Shown one piece after another: positions 13,563 through 26,665 of a stretch of 64,000 nt of DNA. Source of the stretch: Myxococcota bacterium (GTDB taxonomy: Bacteria > Myxococcota > B64-G9); the NCBI GenBank assembly GCA_022710975.1, contig JAKLGA010000019.1, positions 1-64,000 of the forward strand. The letters run 5' to 3'. The notes below the pieces were generated by a model that had not been told where the DNA came from, made no database searches, and worked only from the letters and a program-made list of their open reading frames with translations. The translations under genes were made by a program, and so were the position numbers. Each line of letters begins with the position of its first letter. Positions within the stretch are counted from its first letter, which is position 1.

Positions 13563-16500
13563 TCAGGCCGCGCGCTGGGTGCGCCGGCGAGACACGGCCA
13601 GCGCGACCAGGCCCGCGAGGCCGAGCAGGGCCGAGCCCGCGTCGGCGCCGCCCGCGCCGCACACGCACCCGCCGCCGGACACGTCCGCGCCGTCCCAGAT
13701 CGTGCAGCGGTCCTGGTAATCCTGGGGGCAGGGATCGACCCCGTCGCAGGCGCCGTCCCCGTCCCCGTCCGGGCAGCCGATGCACCCGTCGTCCGCGTCG
13801 TGGGGGCAGGGGTCCACGCAGGTGGGCGCGCCGTCCCCGTCGGGATCGCCGGGATCCGGGCAGGCCGCGCAGGTGTTGGCCGCGTCGCCCGGGCAGGGAT
13901 CCCGGTCGTCGCACACCCCGTCGCTGTCCGCGTCCAGGCAGCCGCAGGCCGGGTCTGGATCGGTCGGGCACGGGTCCGCCACGTCGCACAGCCCGTCCTG
14001 GTCGCTGTCCACGCAGGTGCAGGTGTTGGCCGCGTCCTGGGCGCAGGGGTCGAGGGCGTCGCAGATGCCGTCGTCGTCCTGGTCCGGGCAGGCCTGGCAG
14101 CGATCCTCGGGATCCTGCGGGCACGCGTCCTGGGCGTCGCAGACGCCGTCCTGGTCCGCGTCCAGGAAGGTGTGGGTGCAGCCTAGCAGCGCGTCGCAGG
14201 CGTCCGCGGTGCAAGCGTCCCCGTCGTCGCAGGCGCCGGGGTCCGGGCTGAACACGCAGGCGTCCGCGGCCTCGTCGCACGAGTCCGCGGTGCAGGCCAG
14301 CCCGTCGTCGCACGAGAAGTCGGCCTGGGGCACGCAGCTCCCCTCCAGGCAGCGCTCCGCGCCGTTGCAGAACAGGCCGTCGTCGCAGGAGGCATCGTCC
14401 GTGCAGGCGACGCAGCCGTCGCCCGCCTCGTCGCACACCAGGCCGGCCGCCGCGCAGGGATCGCCGGCGGACACGCAGCCGCTCAGCGCGTCGCATCCCT
14501 CCGCGCCGGTGCAGAAGAGCCCGTCGTCGCACAATGCGTCGTCCGGGCTGAAGACGCAGCCGCCCGCCCCCTCGTCGCACGAGTCCGCGGTGCAGCCCAC
14601 CCCGTCATCGCACGCGACCGGCGTGCCCGGCTGGCAGCCCAGCACCGGGTCGCAGCTCTCCGCGCCAGTGCAGTGGAGCCCGTCGTCGCAGGCCGCGTCG
14701 CCCGGCAGGAAGGCGCAGCCGCCCGCGCCCTCGTCGCACTCGTCCACGGTGCAGGCCAGCCCGTCGTCGCAGGTGACCGGCGCCCCGGCCTGGCAGCCCA
14801 GCAGCGCGTCGCAGCTCTCCAGGCCGGTGCAGAAGAGCCCGTCGTCGCAGGCCGCGTCGTCCGGCAGGAAGGCGCAGCCGCCCGCGCCCTCGTCGCACGA
14901 GTCCGCCGTGCAGCTGAGCCCGTCCTCGCAGACCAGCGGCGCGCCCGGCTGGCAACCGTTCACCGGGTCGCAGCTCTCGGCCCCGTCGCACACCAGGCCG
15001 TCGTCGCAGGCCGCGTCGTCCGGGCAGGCCACGCAGGCGTCGCCCAGGCCGTCGCCGTCGCTGTCCTCCTGCCCGGGGTTTGCGACCAGCGGACAGTTGT
15101 CGTCCCCATCCAGCACGCCGTCGGCATCATCGTCGGAATCGCAGGCATCGCCCACCCCGTCCAGATCGGTGTCGAGTTGATTGGCGTTCGGCGTGAGCGG
15201 GCAGTTGTCTTCCGTGTCCTCGAGCCCGTCCTCGTCGTCGTCCGGGTCGCAGGCGTCGCCTTGCCCGTCCAGGTCCGTATCGAGCTGATCGGCGTTCGGG
15301 GTGAGCGGGCAGTTGTCGTCCACGTCCCCGATCCCGTCCCCGTCGTCGTCCTCGTCGCAGGCATCGCCCGCTCCGTCCAGATCCATGTCTAGCTGATCTG
15401 GATTCTCGACTAGCGTGCAGTTGTCGCAAGCGTCGCCCTTGCCATCCCAGTCCGAGTCCAGCTGATCAGGGTTCGCGTCGAGCGGGCAAATATCCGTGCT
15501 GTCCGGCCGTCCGTCCCCGTCCGAATCGGTGTCCACCAGAAAGCTCGTTTCCTCCTCCGCGATGCGCGCGACGCAAGCTGCGTCCCATTGCAGCAGGACC
15601 TGGTAGTCACCGACCTGCGGGTAGGCCACCGCGCCGAGTAGAAGGCTGAACGCGAAGCTCCCTCCCGCGGCTAGCGATTCCACCGGCAACGCGCGGGTGT
15701 ACTCGACGCCGGTGAAGGGCACGAAGCTGCCGTTCGCCAGCAGGATCTGGAGCCCGTCAGGGGTCAACACTTGAACTTGGGCCTGGCTGGCGCCGAAGCC
15801 CGCGATGAGGTTCTGGTTGAAGAGCTCAACCTCGATCACCAGGTCGTCCCCCGGAAGAATCGCGACCGGTTTAGCCTCAAACTCGTCCACGATCCCAGCC
15901 CGTACATGAGAGATCGAGATCTGCCCAAAACGGATACTGTCGAAACGATCCCAGGCCTCTATCGTCCAGACGCCAAGAGGATCGGAGGCGGCGAAGGTGT
16001 GCTCAGCGACGGCCTCCCCGATGGCTGTTGCCGGCACGGGGTAAGCCGCTGCGGTCGAGCCGTCCGGTCGCAGCACCACGATTTCATAGCGCCCGACCGC
16101 TCCGCCGACCAGACCACTGGCCATGAAGTAGGCCGTGGCGCAGGTGGCGAACTCGGACGCCTGGAGCTGGAAGAGCTCGTCGCGGAAGGACTGGAGGTTC
16201 TGCACGATCACCCCGGCCACGGCCGTGTCGAAGGCCGAGGGCGCGGTCTGGGAGGTGGCCGTCACGGTGAGCGTGTCGATGGTGTCGGGCGAGGCGTCGT
16301 CAGGCGTGAGCACCTCGAGTACGAAGGTGTACCCTCCCCCGAAAGCTGCTACCCCGGTGGTCTCGCCGATCAGCGCGCCGTCATCGATGCTGCCGTCGCC
16401 GTCGGGATCGGACCAGAAGCGCGCCGTCCAGCCCTGGGCCGAGACCGCCGAGAGCTGGAACGCGTCGACCGCCGTCCAGGCGTTCATCACCTGGAAGGGG

Positions 16501-18158
16501 AAGAACACGGACTGGCCGGGCGCGCCGTAGAGCTGCTGTGCCTCGGGGCTGAGCGTCACCCGCTCGGCCACCCGGGTGCGATCGATGGCCTGGCCGCGCC
16601 GGCCGGGCACGGCCGTGGAGAGCGCCCCGAGCACGCAGGAGTCCTCCAGGCCCACGGCCTCCCCCACCGGGATGCCCAGCTCGACCACCAGATCCGCGAA
16701 GCCGCCGCCGGGCGCCAGCGGGCCGGTGTCGGGCAGCCCATCCAGGTCCGAGTCGGCCGTCGGCCCGACGAGGTCCCAGGTGCCGTCACCGGTCGCGTCG
16801 CGGGCCAGGAGCACACCGTCCCCAGGGTCGCCGTTCCCGTCGGGATCGCTGAACACATTCGCTTCCCAGCCAAGGCTGGATGTCGCACGGAGTGCAGCCG
16901 TATCGGCAGTCTCCGAGAAGTTCACCACCCGGTGAGAGTATCGAATGAAGGTCTCGGGCGTGCCTGTGCCGGTGTGATCCGGGAAGATGACCAGCGAACC
17001 CAGATAAACCTGGTCCTTCACGTCCGCGTGAAGCCCAGGCGAGCCCAAGATCGCAGCGTGAAGCCGCACCTGCTCCTCAGTGGCCACCAGACCGGCCGGC
17101 ACCTCCAGCACCACCACGAACGCATAGGACCCACCTACAGCAAGCGGCAAGTCGAGCAGGCCGTCCGCGTCGGAGTCGAAGGCCACCTCGGGCGGGGAAT
17201 CGACGGGATCGCCGAACAATCCGTTGCCGTTTCCATCACGGGCCAGCAGCACGCCGTCCACCGGATCTCCGTCTCCGTCCGGATCGCTCCAGATGCCGAG
17301 CGGTGAACCGTGGAGAGCCATGCACACCAGGCTGGCTCGCACATCCCGGTTGCCTGCGTTGACCAGCAGGTGGGGCAGGCGCACGTCGGCCGGGGCCGCC
17401 GCGCTCAAGGTCCACTCGGGGGACAAGATCAGGCTATCGAAGCCGGTCGATCCCATTCCGCCATCGGGGCCTCCCAGGTTGTCCATCACCTCGGGGACAA
17501 CGTCGGGTGTGGCCGAGGAAACATGGAAGTTGAAAGGCACGCCCGAAGGGTAGGGCCAGGGTATCGCAACTTCAAAACCCTCCCCATCCAGCCCACCCCC
17601 GGTCTGATCGGGAAAGTTCCCATTAACTCCAAGGAACCGGACACCGGGCATGCTGTAGCCATCCGCATACCCCTCCGCGTCCACGAGGGGATCTCCGACT
17701 GGATCAATGGAATCGTAGGGGTTGAAGTTCCGCTTGACGATCCGACTCGAACCATTCCAACGAAGCGTGAACATCCACTCGATCCGATAGTCACCCCCGA
17801 CGAGCTCATCTCCAGACATGTCTGCAAAGAACAGGAGGTCGATCGTGTTGCCCACCGAGCCATAGCGCTCGACATACAGGTAGACGTTCCTGTGATCGTA
17901 GGTCCAAGCGAAGGTCATCAAGTCGTAGCCGACCCCGCCGCTCACCGGACAGTCTCGATCGAACGAACCCTCACAGCTTACGCCGTAGCTCGAGCCGTCG
18001 CCGTCGTGGGTCACCTGCAGTGGGTTCTGCAAAACATCCTGCCAGTCGGACAGGTCGCCGTCGATGGTGATGGTCTTGAGCGTCGGTTGACCTTTGGCAG
18101 CGTCCACCGGAACGAAGGCCAAGCTGAACGCGACCAGCACGATCGCGACCCGACCCAT
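13563..18158 (-). CDS. giant thrombospondin type 3 repeat protein with MYXO-CTERM-like tail (paralog 2)
   Basis: A 1531-residue paralog of the downstream gene with the same architecture: signal peptide ([18 protein letters not shown]), an N-terminal domain starting [14 protein letters not shown], a beta-rich middle, five thrombospondin type 3 repeats (12 in paralog 1), Cys-rich [13 protein letters not shown] modules, and a tail [15 protein letters not shown] plus hydrophobic helix plus [12 protein letters not shown] at 18158 is chosen because GGAGG sits 7 bp upstream; an ATG at 18164 is too close to it. The C-terminal third is nearly identical to paralog 1 at the DNA level, whereas most of the N-terminal part is diverged and visibly AT-richer. 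Probably a surface-anchored calcium-binding protein; role unknown. Confidence 0.87.
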   Translation of the reverse strand: MGRVAIVLVAFSLAFVPVDAAKGQPTLKTITIDGDLSDWQDVLQNPLQVTHDGDGSSYGVSCEGSFDRDCPVSGGVGYDLMTFAWTYDHRNVYLYVERYGSVGNTIDLLFFADMSGDELVGGDYRIEWMFTLRWNGSSRIVKRNFNPYDSIDPVGDPLVDAEGYADGYSMPGVRFLGVNGNFPDQTGGGLDGEGFEVAIPWPYPSGVPFNFHVSSATPDVVPEVMDNLGGPDGGMGSTGFDSLILSPEWTLSAAAPADVRLPHLLVNAGNRDVRASLVCMALHGSPLGIWSDPDGDGDPVDGVLLARDGNGNGLFGDPVDSPPEVAFDSDADGLLDLPLAVGGSYAFVVVLEVPAGLVATEEQVRLHAAILGSPGLHADVKDQVYLGSLVIFPDHTGTGTPETFIRYSHRVVNFSETADTAALRATSSLGWEANVFSDPDGNGDPGDGVLLARDATGDGTWDLVGPTADSDLDGLPDTGPLAPGGGFADLVVELGIPVGEAVGLEDSCVLGALSTAVPGRRGQAIDRTRVAERVTLSPEAQQLYGAPGQSVFFPFQVMNAWTAVDAFQLSAVSAQGWTARFWSDPDGDGSIDDGALIGETTGVAAFGGGYTFVLEVLTPDDASPDTIDTLTVTATSQTAPSAFDTAVAGVIVQNLQSFRDELFQLQASEFATCATAYFMASGLVGGAVGRYEIVVLRPDGSTAAAYPVPATAIGEAVAEHTFAASDPLGVWTIEAWDRFDSIRFGQISISHVRAGIVDEFEAKPVAILPGDDLVIEVELFNQNLIAGFGASQAQVQVLTPDGLQILLANGSFVPFTGVEYTRALPVESLAAGGSFAFSLLLGAVAYPQVGDYQVLLQWDAACVARIAEEETSFLVDTDSDGDGRPDSTDICPLDANPDQLDSDWDGKGDACDNCTLVENPDQLDMDLDGAGDACDEDDDGDGIGDVDDNCPLTPNADQLDTDLDGQGDACDPDDDEDGLEDTEDNCPLTPNANQLDTDLDGVGDACDSDDDADGVLDGDDNCPLVANPGQEDSDGDGLGDACVACPDDAACDDGLVCDGAESCDPVNGCQPGAPLVCEDGLSCTADSCDEGAGGCAFLPDDAACDDGLFCTGLESCDALLGCQAGAPVTCDDGLACTVDECDEGAGGCAFLPGDAACDDGLHCTGAESCDPVLGCQPGTPVACDDGVGCTADSCDEGAGGCVFSPDDALCDDGLFCTGAEGCDALSGCVSAGDPCAAAGLVCDEAGDGCVACTDDASCDDGLFCNGAERCLEGSCVPQADFSCDDGLACTADSCDEAADACVFSPDPGACDDGDACTADACDALLGCTHTFLDADQDGVCDAQDACPQDPEDRCQACPDQDDDGICDALDPCAQDAANTCTCVDSDQDGLCDVADPCPTDPDPACGCLDADSDGVCDDRDPCPGDAANTCAACPDPGDPDGDGAPTCVDPCPHDADDGCIGCPDGDGDGACDGVDPCPQDYQDRCTIWDGADVSGGGCVCGAGGADAGSALLGLAGLVALAVSRRRTQRAA

Positions 18159-18314
18159 GGGCATCCCTCCAGCGGACATCCGATGAAAGACACAACCTGA
18201 ATCTACCACACCCTGGCTCATCCGCGCGTTGCAGGTCCGATGAGAGAGGCAGGCCCCACCCCTACAGGCAACGGGGCGCTCAATATCTCTCGACGAATCT
18301 TCCCCGGGGGTCGC

Positions 18315-21104
18315 TCACACCCGCTCGAAGCGGGCGGTGAAGAAGCGCAGCTGCGGGGGCTCGTGGACCATCTTGAGGCCGCGCACCTTGTCGCGCCGCT
18401 GCCACAGGCGGATTACCGCCTCGGCGCACATGTTCATGTGCTCGCGGCTGTACACCCGGCGGGGGATGGTCAGGCGCACCAGCTCCAGCTTGGGGCACTT
18501 GTTCTTGCCGGTCTTCTTGTCGCGGCCGGCGGACACGTTGCCGCGCTCCATGGCCCGCACGCCGCTCTCGATGTACAGCTCCGCGGCCAGCGCCTGGGCC
18601 GGGTACTGCTCCTGGTCGAGGTGGGGCAGGAAGCGCTTGGCGTCCAGGAAGATGGCGTGGGTGCCGGGCGGCTCCACGATGGGGATGCCGGCGTCGAGCA
18701 GCAGCTTGCCCAGGTAGAGCGTCTGCTCCACCCGGGAGCGGATGTAGTCGTCGTCTACCATCTCGCGCACGCCCTGGGCCAGCGCGGCCAGGTCCCGGCC
18801 GGACATGCCCCCGGAGGCGAGCCCACCCTCGAACAGCGGCACCATCTCCCGGGCCCGCTGGTAGACGTCCTCGTGGTTGGTGGCCAGGAACGAGCCGATG
18901 TTGACCAGGCAGTCCTTCTTGCAGCTGATGGTGCAGCCGTCGCCGTACGACATGATCTCCTTGAGGATCTCGGCGATGGGCGTCTTGTGGTAGTGCGGGT
19001 CCTTCTTCTGGATCATGTAGGCGTTCTCGACGCAGCGGGTGGCGTCGAACATCACCTGGATGCCGTGCTTGTGGCACAGGGCCGAGATCTCGCGCGCGTT
19101 GTCCATGCTCACGGGTTGCCCACCCGCCATGTTCACGCTGGTCTCGTACTTCGCGTAGGGGATGTTCTTGGCGCCCACCTTGTCGATCAGCGCCTGGAGC
19201 TTCCGGGCATCGATGTTGCCCTTCCAGAGGAACTGGTTGGCGGCGTCGTGGGCCTCGTCCACGATCACGTCCACGAAGGTGCCCCCGGCGAGCTCCTGGT
19301 GCTCGCGGGTGGTGGTGAAGTACATGTTGCCGGGGATGAAGTCGCCCGGCTCGATCATCGACTGGGAGATGATGTGCTCGCCGGCCCGGCCCTGGTGCAC
19401 GGGCAGCACGTAGCGGAACCCGAGCACCTCCTGGACCGCCCGCTCCAGCGTGCGCCAGCCGCGCGAGCCCGCGGCCGCCTCGTCCCCGGCCATCATCGCG
19501 GCCCACTGCTGGCTGCTCTCGGCCGCGGTGCCCGAGTCGGTCAGGAAGTCGATCCACACGTCCTCGCTCTTGAGCAGGAAGGTGTTGAAGCCCGCCGCGG
19601 CCGCGGCCCGCTCGCGGAAGGCCGGGTCGGTGACCTTGATGGGCTCGACCGCGCGGATGCGGTAGGGCTCGAAGGCGCGCGGCCTGGCCAGCGGATCGGG
19701 GGGCGGATCGAGCAGGCAGCCGCCCGCCTCCAGTGGGGCGAAGCTGGCGGCCTGATCGCCGAGCACGGCCGGCGCCGAGACCGGCTTGAGGCCGCGGATG
19801 CTGTCCCGCCTGGCCCACACGCCGACGATGGCCTCGGCCACCGCCTCGAGCTGGTTGTTCATGTAGCCCCGGCGGGGCGGGCACACCCCGACCAGCTCCA
19901 GGCCGGCCTCGGCCCTGGCCGTCGTGCTGCCCTTCCGCGCCCGGGAGAGCTGGCCGCGCTCGGCCACCCGCACCCCGCCGCCCAGGTAGATGGCGCAGGC
20001 GGCCGCCAGGGCCGGGTACTCGGCCAGGCGCACCCTGGGCGCGAAACGCGTGGCGTCCAGGAACACGCCGCACGCGCCGTAGGGCTCCAGCACGGGCAGC
20101 CCGCCGGCCTTCAGCGCGTCGCCCAGGATCTTGATCTGGGCCGCGTGCCAGGCCAGCAGGTCCGGGTTCGCCATCTCGCGCAGGCCGACCGCCACGGCCT
20201 CCATGTCCCGGCCGGCCATGCCTCCGTAGGTGTGGAGCCCCTCGAACACCACCACCAGGGCCACGCAGCCGGTGTAGACCTCCTCGTGCCTGGTGGCGAT
20301 GATGCCGCCCGCGTGGCAGAAGGCCCCCTCCTTGGCGCTGAGGGTGATCACGTCGGCGAGATCGCCCAGCTCCCGCAGGATCTCGTCCAGGCGGCGGCTG
20401 GCCTGGCCGGCCTCGCGCTGCTGCACGCACCAGGCCCAGGCCGCGGCCCGCGAGGCGTCCACCACCACCGGCAGCCTGTGCTTGCGGGCGAGCCCGGCGG
20501 CCGCGCGCAGGTTGGCCAGGCTCATGGGCAGCGAACCCACCAGCTCGGGCACCAGGCTGAGACTGAGGAAGCCCAGCCTGGCGTGCTCCTTGGCCAGCGC
20601 GGCCTCCAGGCGCTTCAGGTCGATGTCGCCGCGGAACGGGTCCACCGCGCGCGGATCACCGGCCACCTCCACGCCGAGGTCGAGCACCTCGGCCCCGCGG
20701 CGCTCGAAGTGCGCCCGGGCGATGGGCGAGGTGTTGTTGGTGGGTACGAGCTTGCCGGACTCGGGCAGCAGGACCCGGGCCAGCAGGTGCACGGAGCCGC
20801 GCCCCATGTGGGTGGGCACCACCAGCGGCAGGCCGAACAGGTCGCGCACCGCCCGCTCGAGCTCGTAGAAGTTCCGGCTGCCGGCGTAGGCCTCGTCCCC
20901 GATCATCAGCCCGGCCCACTGCCGGTCGCTCATGGCCGAGGCGCCGTTGTCGGACAGCATGTCCAGCGGCACGTCCTTCGTCTCGAGCAGGACAGGGTTG
21001 AAACCGGCCTCCGCCAGCGCCACCCGCCGCCGCTCGATCCCCACCTTCGGGAGTGTCTCGATGATCTTGTTCTTGTAGGGTTCCGCCACCGGCCACGCGT
21101 TCAT
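18315..21104 (-). CDS. tandem fusion of two tyrosine phenol-lyase-like domains
   Basis: A 929-residue protein made of two beta-eliminating lyase domains of about 460 residues each. The C-terminal copy (about 465-929) is canonical: AVEPIKVT, LTDSGTAAESSQQWAAMM, GNMYFTTTREHQE, VNMAGGQPVSM, FDATRCVENAY, and SCKKDCLVNIG with the predicted Schiff-base Lys730. RAMERG keeps the Arg that is typical of tyrosine phenol-lyase rather than tryptophanase. The N-terminal copy keeps the fold markers (MLSDNGASAMSDRQWAGLM, VVVDASR) but has LSAKEGAF, so the Schiff-base Lys is replaced by Glu259. ATG at 21104 follows GAGGAG; a longer start at 21137 is less likely. The family cleaves tyrosine to phenol, pyruvate and ammonia using PLP. 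Only the second half is expected to be active. Confidence 0.87.
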   Translation of the reverse strand: MNAWPVAEPYKNKIIETLPKVGIERRRVALAEAGFNPVLLETKDVPLDMLSDNGASAMSDRQWAGLMIGDEAYAGSRNFYELERAVRDLFGLPLVVPTHMGRGSVHLLARVLLPESGKLVPTNNTSPIARAHFERRGAEVLDLGVEVAGDPRAVDPFRGDIDLKRLEAALAKEHARLGFLSLSLVPELVGSLPMSLANLRAAAGLARKHRLPVVVDASRAAAWAWCVQQREAGQASRRLDEILRELGDLADVITLSAKEGAFCHAGGIIATRHEEVYTGCVALVVVFEGLHTYGGMAGRDMEAVAVGLREMANPDLLAWHAAQIKILGDALKAGGLPVLEPYGACGVFLDATRFAPRVRLAEYPALAAACAIYLGGGVRVAERGQLSRARKGSTTARAEAGLELVGVCPPRRGYMNNQLEAVAEAIVGVWARRDSIRGLKPVSAPAVLGDQAASFAPLEAGGCLLDPPPDPLARPRAFEPYRIRAVEPIKVTDPAFRERAAAAAGFNTFLLKSEDVWIDFLTDSGTAAESSQQWAAMMAGDEAAAGSRGWRTLERAVQEVLGFRYVLPVHQGRAGEHIISQSMIEPGDFIPGNMYFTTTREHQELAGGTFVDVIVDEAHDAANQFLWKGNIDARKLQALIDKVGAKNIPYAKYETSVNMAGGQPVSMDNAREISALCHKHGIQVMFDATRCVENAYMIQKKDPHYHKTPIAEILKEIMSYGDGCTISCKKDCLVNIGSFLATNHEDVYQRAREMVPLFEGGLASGGMSGRDLAALAQGVREMVDDDYIRSRVEQTLYLGKLLLDAGIPIVEPPGTHAIFLDAKRFLPHLDQEQYPAQALAAELYIESGVRAMERGNVSAGRDKKTGKNKCPKLELVRLTIPRRVYSREHMNMCAEAVIRLWQRRDKVRGLKMVHEPPQLRFFTARFERV

Positions 21105-21230
21105 CGCAGCTCTCCTCGCGTTTGAGAAGGCCCCCACGAAGTTCCAGCCCCAACAAAGTACACGGCCCCTGGGATGTCAAGGCACATTCCAGTGCCAGCT
21201 GGCTGAACCTGGCGAGGGCTGGGAACACCT

Positions 21231-21258
21231 CGGCCTGGCAACGGCTGTTGCCAGGCCG
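21231..21258. promoter_or_regulatory. 12-bp perfect inverted repeat
   Basis: CGGCCTGGCAAC-GGCT-GTTGCCAGGCCG: a 12-bp perfect stem with a 4-nt loop, 127 bp upstream of the phenol-lyase-like start and 245 bp upstream of the PGRP start. No U-run follows on either strand and no convergent gene ends here, so an operator or RNA leader hairpin is more likely than a terminator. Confidence 0.55.
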
Positions 21259-21284
21259 CAAGCTCCGGCGGATCCCTCTCTCGA

Positions 21285-21305
21285 GATTGTTTCCGAAAGA
21301 CAATC
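21285..21305. promoter_or_regulatory. GATTGT/ACAATC inverted repeat
   Basis: GATTGT-TTCCGAAAG-ACAATC, a 6-bp dyad with a 9-bp centre in an AT-richer patch of the divergent region; possible operator for either flanking gene. Confidence 0.35.
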
Positions 21306-21502
21306 CCGAAAAACGCCGCCGCGATCCGGCTCACGGAGACGCGCCATTATGGCGCAGTTGGCCTCCGCCGCCCTTCGCACGGAGAGCCCGGAGATTCGGG
21401 TTTTCCCATGGTTGCTCAAAGACAACGCGCCTGACCCAGGAGGGCTGCGGCCGCGGCGGCACGATCGATGCTTTGCAGCGCGGGCCTACACAGGAGGTTC
21501 CG

Positions 21503-22504
21503 ATGAAACGCGCACTGGCGTGTGTGGGGGTGGTGTGCCTTGGGTTCCTGGCGGGCTGCGGAGCCGAGGGTCCGGTCGGTGCCCTCGAGGAGGGTGAGCT
21601 GTACAACTCGGCCGGCCTGGACGGCAGCCCGCTGTTCGACCTCCAGGGGCTGGCGCCGCCGGCCATCGCTCTGCGGCCCTTCGTGCGGGTGGGGCTGATG
21701 TGGGACGCGGAGCCGGGCACCGCGCTCGAGGGCCGCGTGCTGGGCCAGGACGACACCTGGGGACCCTGGGAGCCGATCGAGGCCTACTGGCAGGAGGGCG
21801 TGGCCCACAACGGACACCTCGACGCGCCCGACGGCCTCGGGCTGGGGTTCCAGCTCAGGCTGTCGAACGGGGAGGCGCCGCAGCACGTGGTGGCCGAGGG
21901 CATCGAGGTCCTCGGCGAGCCGGGCGCCGAGGAGCTGCCCCAGGAGCTCGCCGCGCCGCCGGCCGGCGACGGGCAGTACGGCGAGCTGGAGCAGGCGCTG
22001 TTCCCCTCCACGATCGTCCACCCCCGCTCCGACTGGGGCGCGCGCGCCCCGCGCTGCAGCCTGAGCTCCCACAGCCCGGTCAAGGTGACCGTGCACCACA
22101 CGGCCACGCCGCTGCCCGACTCGATGACGGTCCGGCAGCGCCTGCGTCAGATCCAGTCGTACCACATGTACACCAACGGCTGGTGCGACATCGGCTACCA
22201 CGTCCTGGTGGACTGGAACGGGGCCGCCTGGCAGGGCCGCAACGAGACCAAGGTCGGCGCCCACGTCCTCGACCACAACACCGGCAACGTCGGCGTGTCG
22301 TACCTCGGCACCTACACCACCCACTCGGTGAGCAGCACCCAGGTCAACAAGGGCGCCGCCATCCTGCGCTGGCTGCACAACCGCTACGGCATCCCGCGCT
22401 CCCGCACCTACATCAAGGGGCACCGGCAGTACGCCGCCACCGCCTGCCCGGGCGACAAGCTGTACGCCAAGCTCAACACCATGGTGGAGCTGTCGAAGCA
22501 GTAG
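21503..22504 (+). CDS. PGRP/Amidase_2 domain lipoprotein
   Basis: A 333-residue lipoprotein. AGGAGG at 21492-21497 precedes ATG at 21503. The signal peptide ends in a lipobox (LAGC, Cys19). A beta-rich region of about 130 residues precedes the peptidoglycan-recognition domain, which starts [13 protein letters not shown]. Zinc and catalytic markers are present: [30 protein letters not shown], the [13 protein letters not shown] end with His and Cys ligands. The domain matches N-acetylmuramoyl-L-alanine amidase type 2/PGRP. Because the zinc ligands are retained it should be able to cleave the lactyl amide bond of peptidoglycan, possibly on the cell's own wall or on prey. Convergent with the acyl-CoA synthetase gene. 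Confidence 0.88.
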   Translation: MKRALACVGVVCLGFLAGCGAEGPVGALEEGELYNSAGLDGSPLFDLQGLAPPAIALRPFVRVGLMWDAEPGTALEGRVLGQDDTWGPWEPIEAYWQEGVAHNGHLDAPDGLGLGFQLRLSNGEAPQHVVAEGIEVLGEPGAEELPQELAAPPAGDGQYGELEQALFPSTIVHPRSDWGARAPRCSLSSHSPVKVTVHHTATPLPDSMTVRQRLRQIQSYHMYTNGWCDIGYHVLVDWNGAAWQGRNETKVGAHVLDHNTGNVGVSYLGTYTTHSVSSTQVNKGAAILRWLHNRYGIPRSRTYIKGHRQYAATACPGDKLYAKLNTMVELSKQ

Positions 22505-22508
22505 GGCG

Positions 22509-23915
22509 TCAGCGGGCCCGCCGCGAGAGCGAGGCCAGGATGCAGGCCCGCTCCCACAGCCCGCGGGCGGCGCGCACCGCGCGCTCGATGCTCGGGTAGC
22601 CCACCACGCCGAGCTCGTGGAAGCGGCGCAGGCAGGCGTCGGTCTTCGGCCCGTACAGCGTGAAGTCCAGGACCGGCTTGGGGGCGGCCCGGAGCACCTC
22701 GGCCAGCGGCTCGACCAGCGCCTCGGTCATGCCCGGCGGGGCGAAGAAGGTGCTGACGATCACCATGTCGACGCCTGGATCGTCGACCAGCGCCCGGGTG
22801 GTCTCCAGGAACATGGCGTCGGTGGCAGAGGCGGTGAGGTCGACTGGGTTCTGGCAGGCGGCGAACGGCACGGCCACCCGGCGGATGCGCTCCACGGTCG
22901 CGGGCGAGAGCCGGGCCATCTCGAGCTGCACCCCGCGCACCTCGCTCTCCACGAAGTCGGCCCCCATCACCCCGTAGGCCCCGGCCAGCCCCAGCACCGC
23001 CACCCGGTTGCCGCGCGCGGGCGGGAGCCCGGCCAGCGCCTTCGACACGTCGCACAGCTGCTGGTCGTCCTGGGCGCGCTGGACGCCGTACTGGCGGAAG
23101 GCGAAGTCGACCACCCGATCCGAGCCGGCCAGGCGGCCGGTGTGCGAACCCACCGCCAGGGCCCCGCTGCGGGTGCGGCCGGCCTTCAGCACCACGATGG
23201 GCTTGTCGGGCGAGACGCGGCGCGCCTCCTCGAGGAAGGCGCGGCCCTCGTCCAGGCTCTCGATGTAGAAGGCCAGGCAGCGCGTGCCCGGATCGGCGGC
23301 GAAGTGCCGGAGCATGTCCAGCTCGTCGAGGTCGCACTTGTTGCCCAGGCCGACGAAGGCGCGCATGCCGAAGCCGCTGTTGGAGGCGACCCCCAGGGCC
23401 TCGGTGCCCACCGAGCCGCTCTGGGAGATGAGCGCCACCCCGCCGCCCCGGCCCAGGCTCTCGTCGCCGTGCTCCACGAACAGGGTGTCCAGGCGCTCGT
23501 GGGGCAGGAACATGCCGAGCGTGTTGGGCCCCAGCACGCGGCACCGTCCGGCGCGGGCCAGCGCGCCCAGGCGCTCCTCGAGCGCCAGGCCGGCCGGACC
23601 GGCCTCGCGGAAGCCGCCGGCCACCGGCAGCACGAAGGGCACGCCGCGCGCGGCGCACTCCTCGGCCGCGGTCACCGCGGGCGCGGCCGTGGTGGTGAGC
23701 ACCGCCAGATCGACGCCGTCCGGGAGCTCGGCCGGGCTGTGCAGCGCGGGCACGCCGAGGATGGTCTGACGCGAGGGGTTGACCGGATAGACCGGCCGGC
23801 CCGAGCGCAGCAGCTGTTCGAACACGATGCGGCCCACCCGGCCGGGCGCCTCGCTGGCGCCCACCACCGCCACCGCCCTGGGGGAGAACAGACGCTCCAG
23901 CTCGCGCTCGCCCAT
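22509..23915 (-). CDS. NDP-forming acyl-CoA synthetase, alpha-subunit only
   Basis: A 468-residue protein with a CoA-binding Rossmann domain ([20 protein letters not shown]) followed by two succinyl-CoA ligase-like flavodoxin domains ([30 protein letters not shown]). [12 protein letters not shown] carries the conserved His that is phosphorylated in ADP-forming acetyl-CoA synthetases. The ATP-grasp (beta) part, fused in many homologues, is missing and is not encoded in the window. ATG at 23915. These enzymes interconvert acyl-CoA and ADP with acid, CoA and ATP; activity here would need a beta subunit in trans. Confidence 0.85.
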   Translation of the reverse strand: MGERELERLFSPRAVAVVGASEAPGRVGRIVFEQLLRSGRPVYPVNPSRQTILGVPALHSPAELPDGVDLAVLTTTAAPAVTAAEECAARGVPFVLPVAGGFREAGPAGLALEERLGALARAGRCRVLGPNTLGMFLPHERLDTLFVEHGDESLGRGGGVALISQSGSVGTEALGVASNSGFGMRAFVGLGNKCDLDELDMLRHFAADPGTRCLAFYIESLDEGRAFLEEARRVSPDKPIVVLKAGRTRSGALAVGSHTGRLAGSDRVVDFAFRQYGVQRAQDDQQLCDVSKALAGLPPARGNRVAVLGLAGAYGVMGADFVESEVRGVQLEMARLSPATVERIRRVAVPFAACQNPVDLTASATDAMFLETTRALVDDPGVDMVIVSTFFAPPGMTEALVEPLAEVLRAAPKPVLDFTLYGPKTDACLRRFHELGVVGYPSIERAVRAARGLWERACILASLSRRAR

Positions 23916-23992
23916 GCCTGGGGCCTCCGCCGCCTGTCGTCGCCCCTCCGCCGGGGGGTTGTCAAGGGGAACCTGGGGAGCCGCGCGCGCGC

Positions 23993-24022
23993 CTTGACAG
24001 GCCCGGGATCGGGACCCACCTT
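23993..24022 (+). promoter_or_regulatory. candidate clpB promoter
   Basis: CTTGACA at 23993-23999 and CCCACCTTT at 24014-24022 resemble a heat-shock (sigma-32-like) arrangement. TTGACA with a poor -10 (ACCTTT) after 17 bp is an alternative housekeeping reading. It lies 59 bp upstream of the ClpB start. No CIRCE element was seen. Confidence 0.3.
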
Positions 24023-24080
24023 TCACCTGGCGCGCGGACGTCGAACCCAGCGTGCCCAAAGGCTTTTCGAGGTGAGTGCG

Positions 24081-26663
<2,583 letters not shown>

Positions 26664-26665
26664 GC

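Larger units (their letters stand above)
21105..21502. other. 398-bp divergent regulatory region
   Basis: No gene is seen. The region separates the minus-strand phenol-lyase-like gene from the plus-strand PGRP gene and must carry both promoters. It contains two inverted repeats (21231-21258 and 21285-21305). No promoter could be placed confidently. Confidence 0.6.

Noticed and set aside
18315-21104. Two separate lyase genes joined by a sequencing error
   Set aside because: The linker is in frame, with no start or ribosome-binding site at the junction, and both halves read continuously.
22617-24080. N-terminal extension of ClpB
   Set aside because: The open frame upstream of 24081 is antisense to the acyl-CoA synthetase gene. 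ClpB homology begins exactly at [13 protein letters not shown], with a ribosome-binding site just before.
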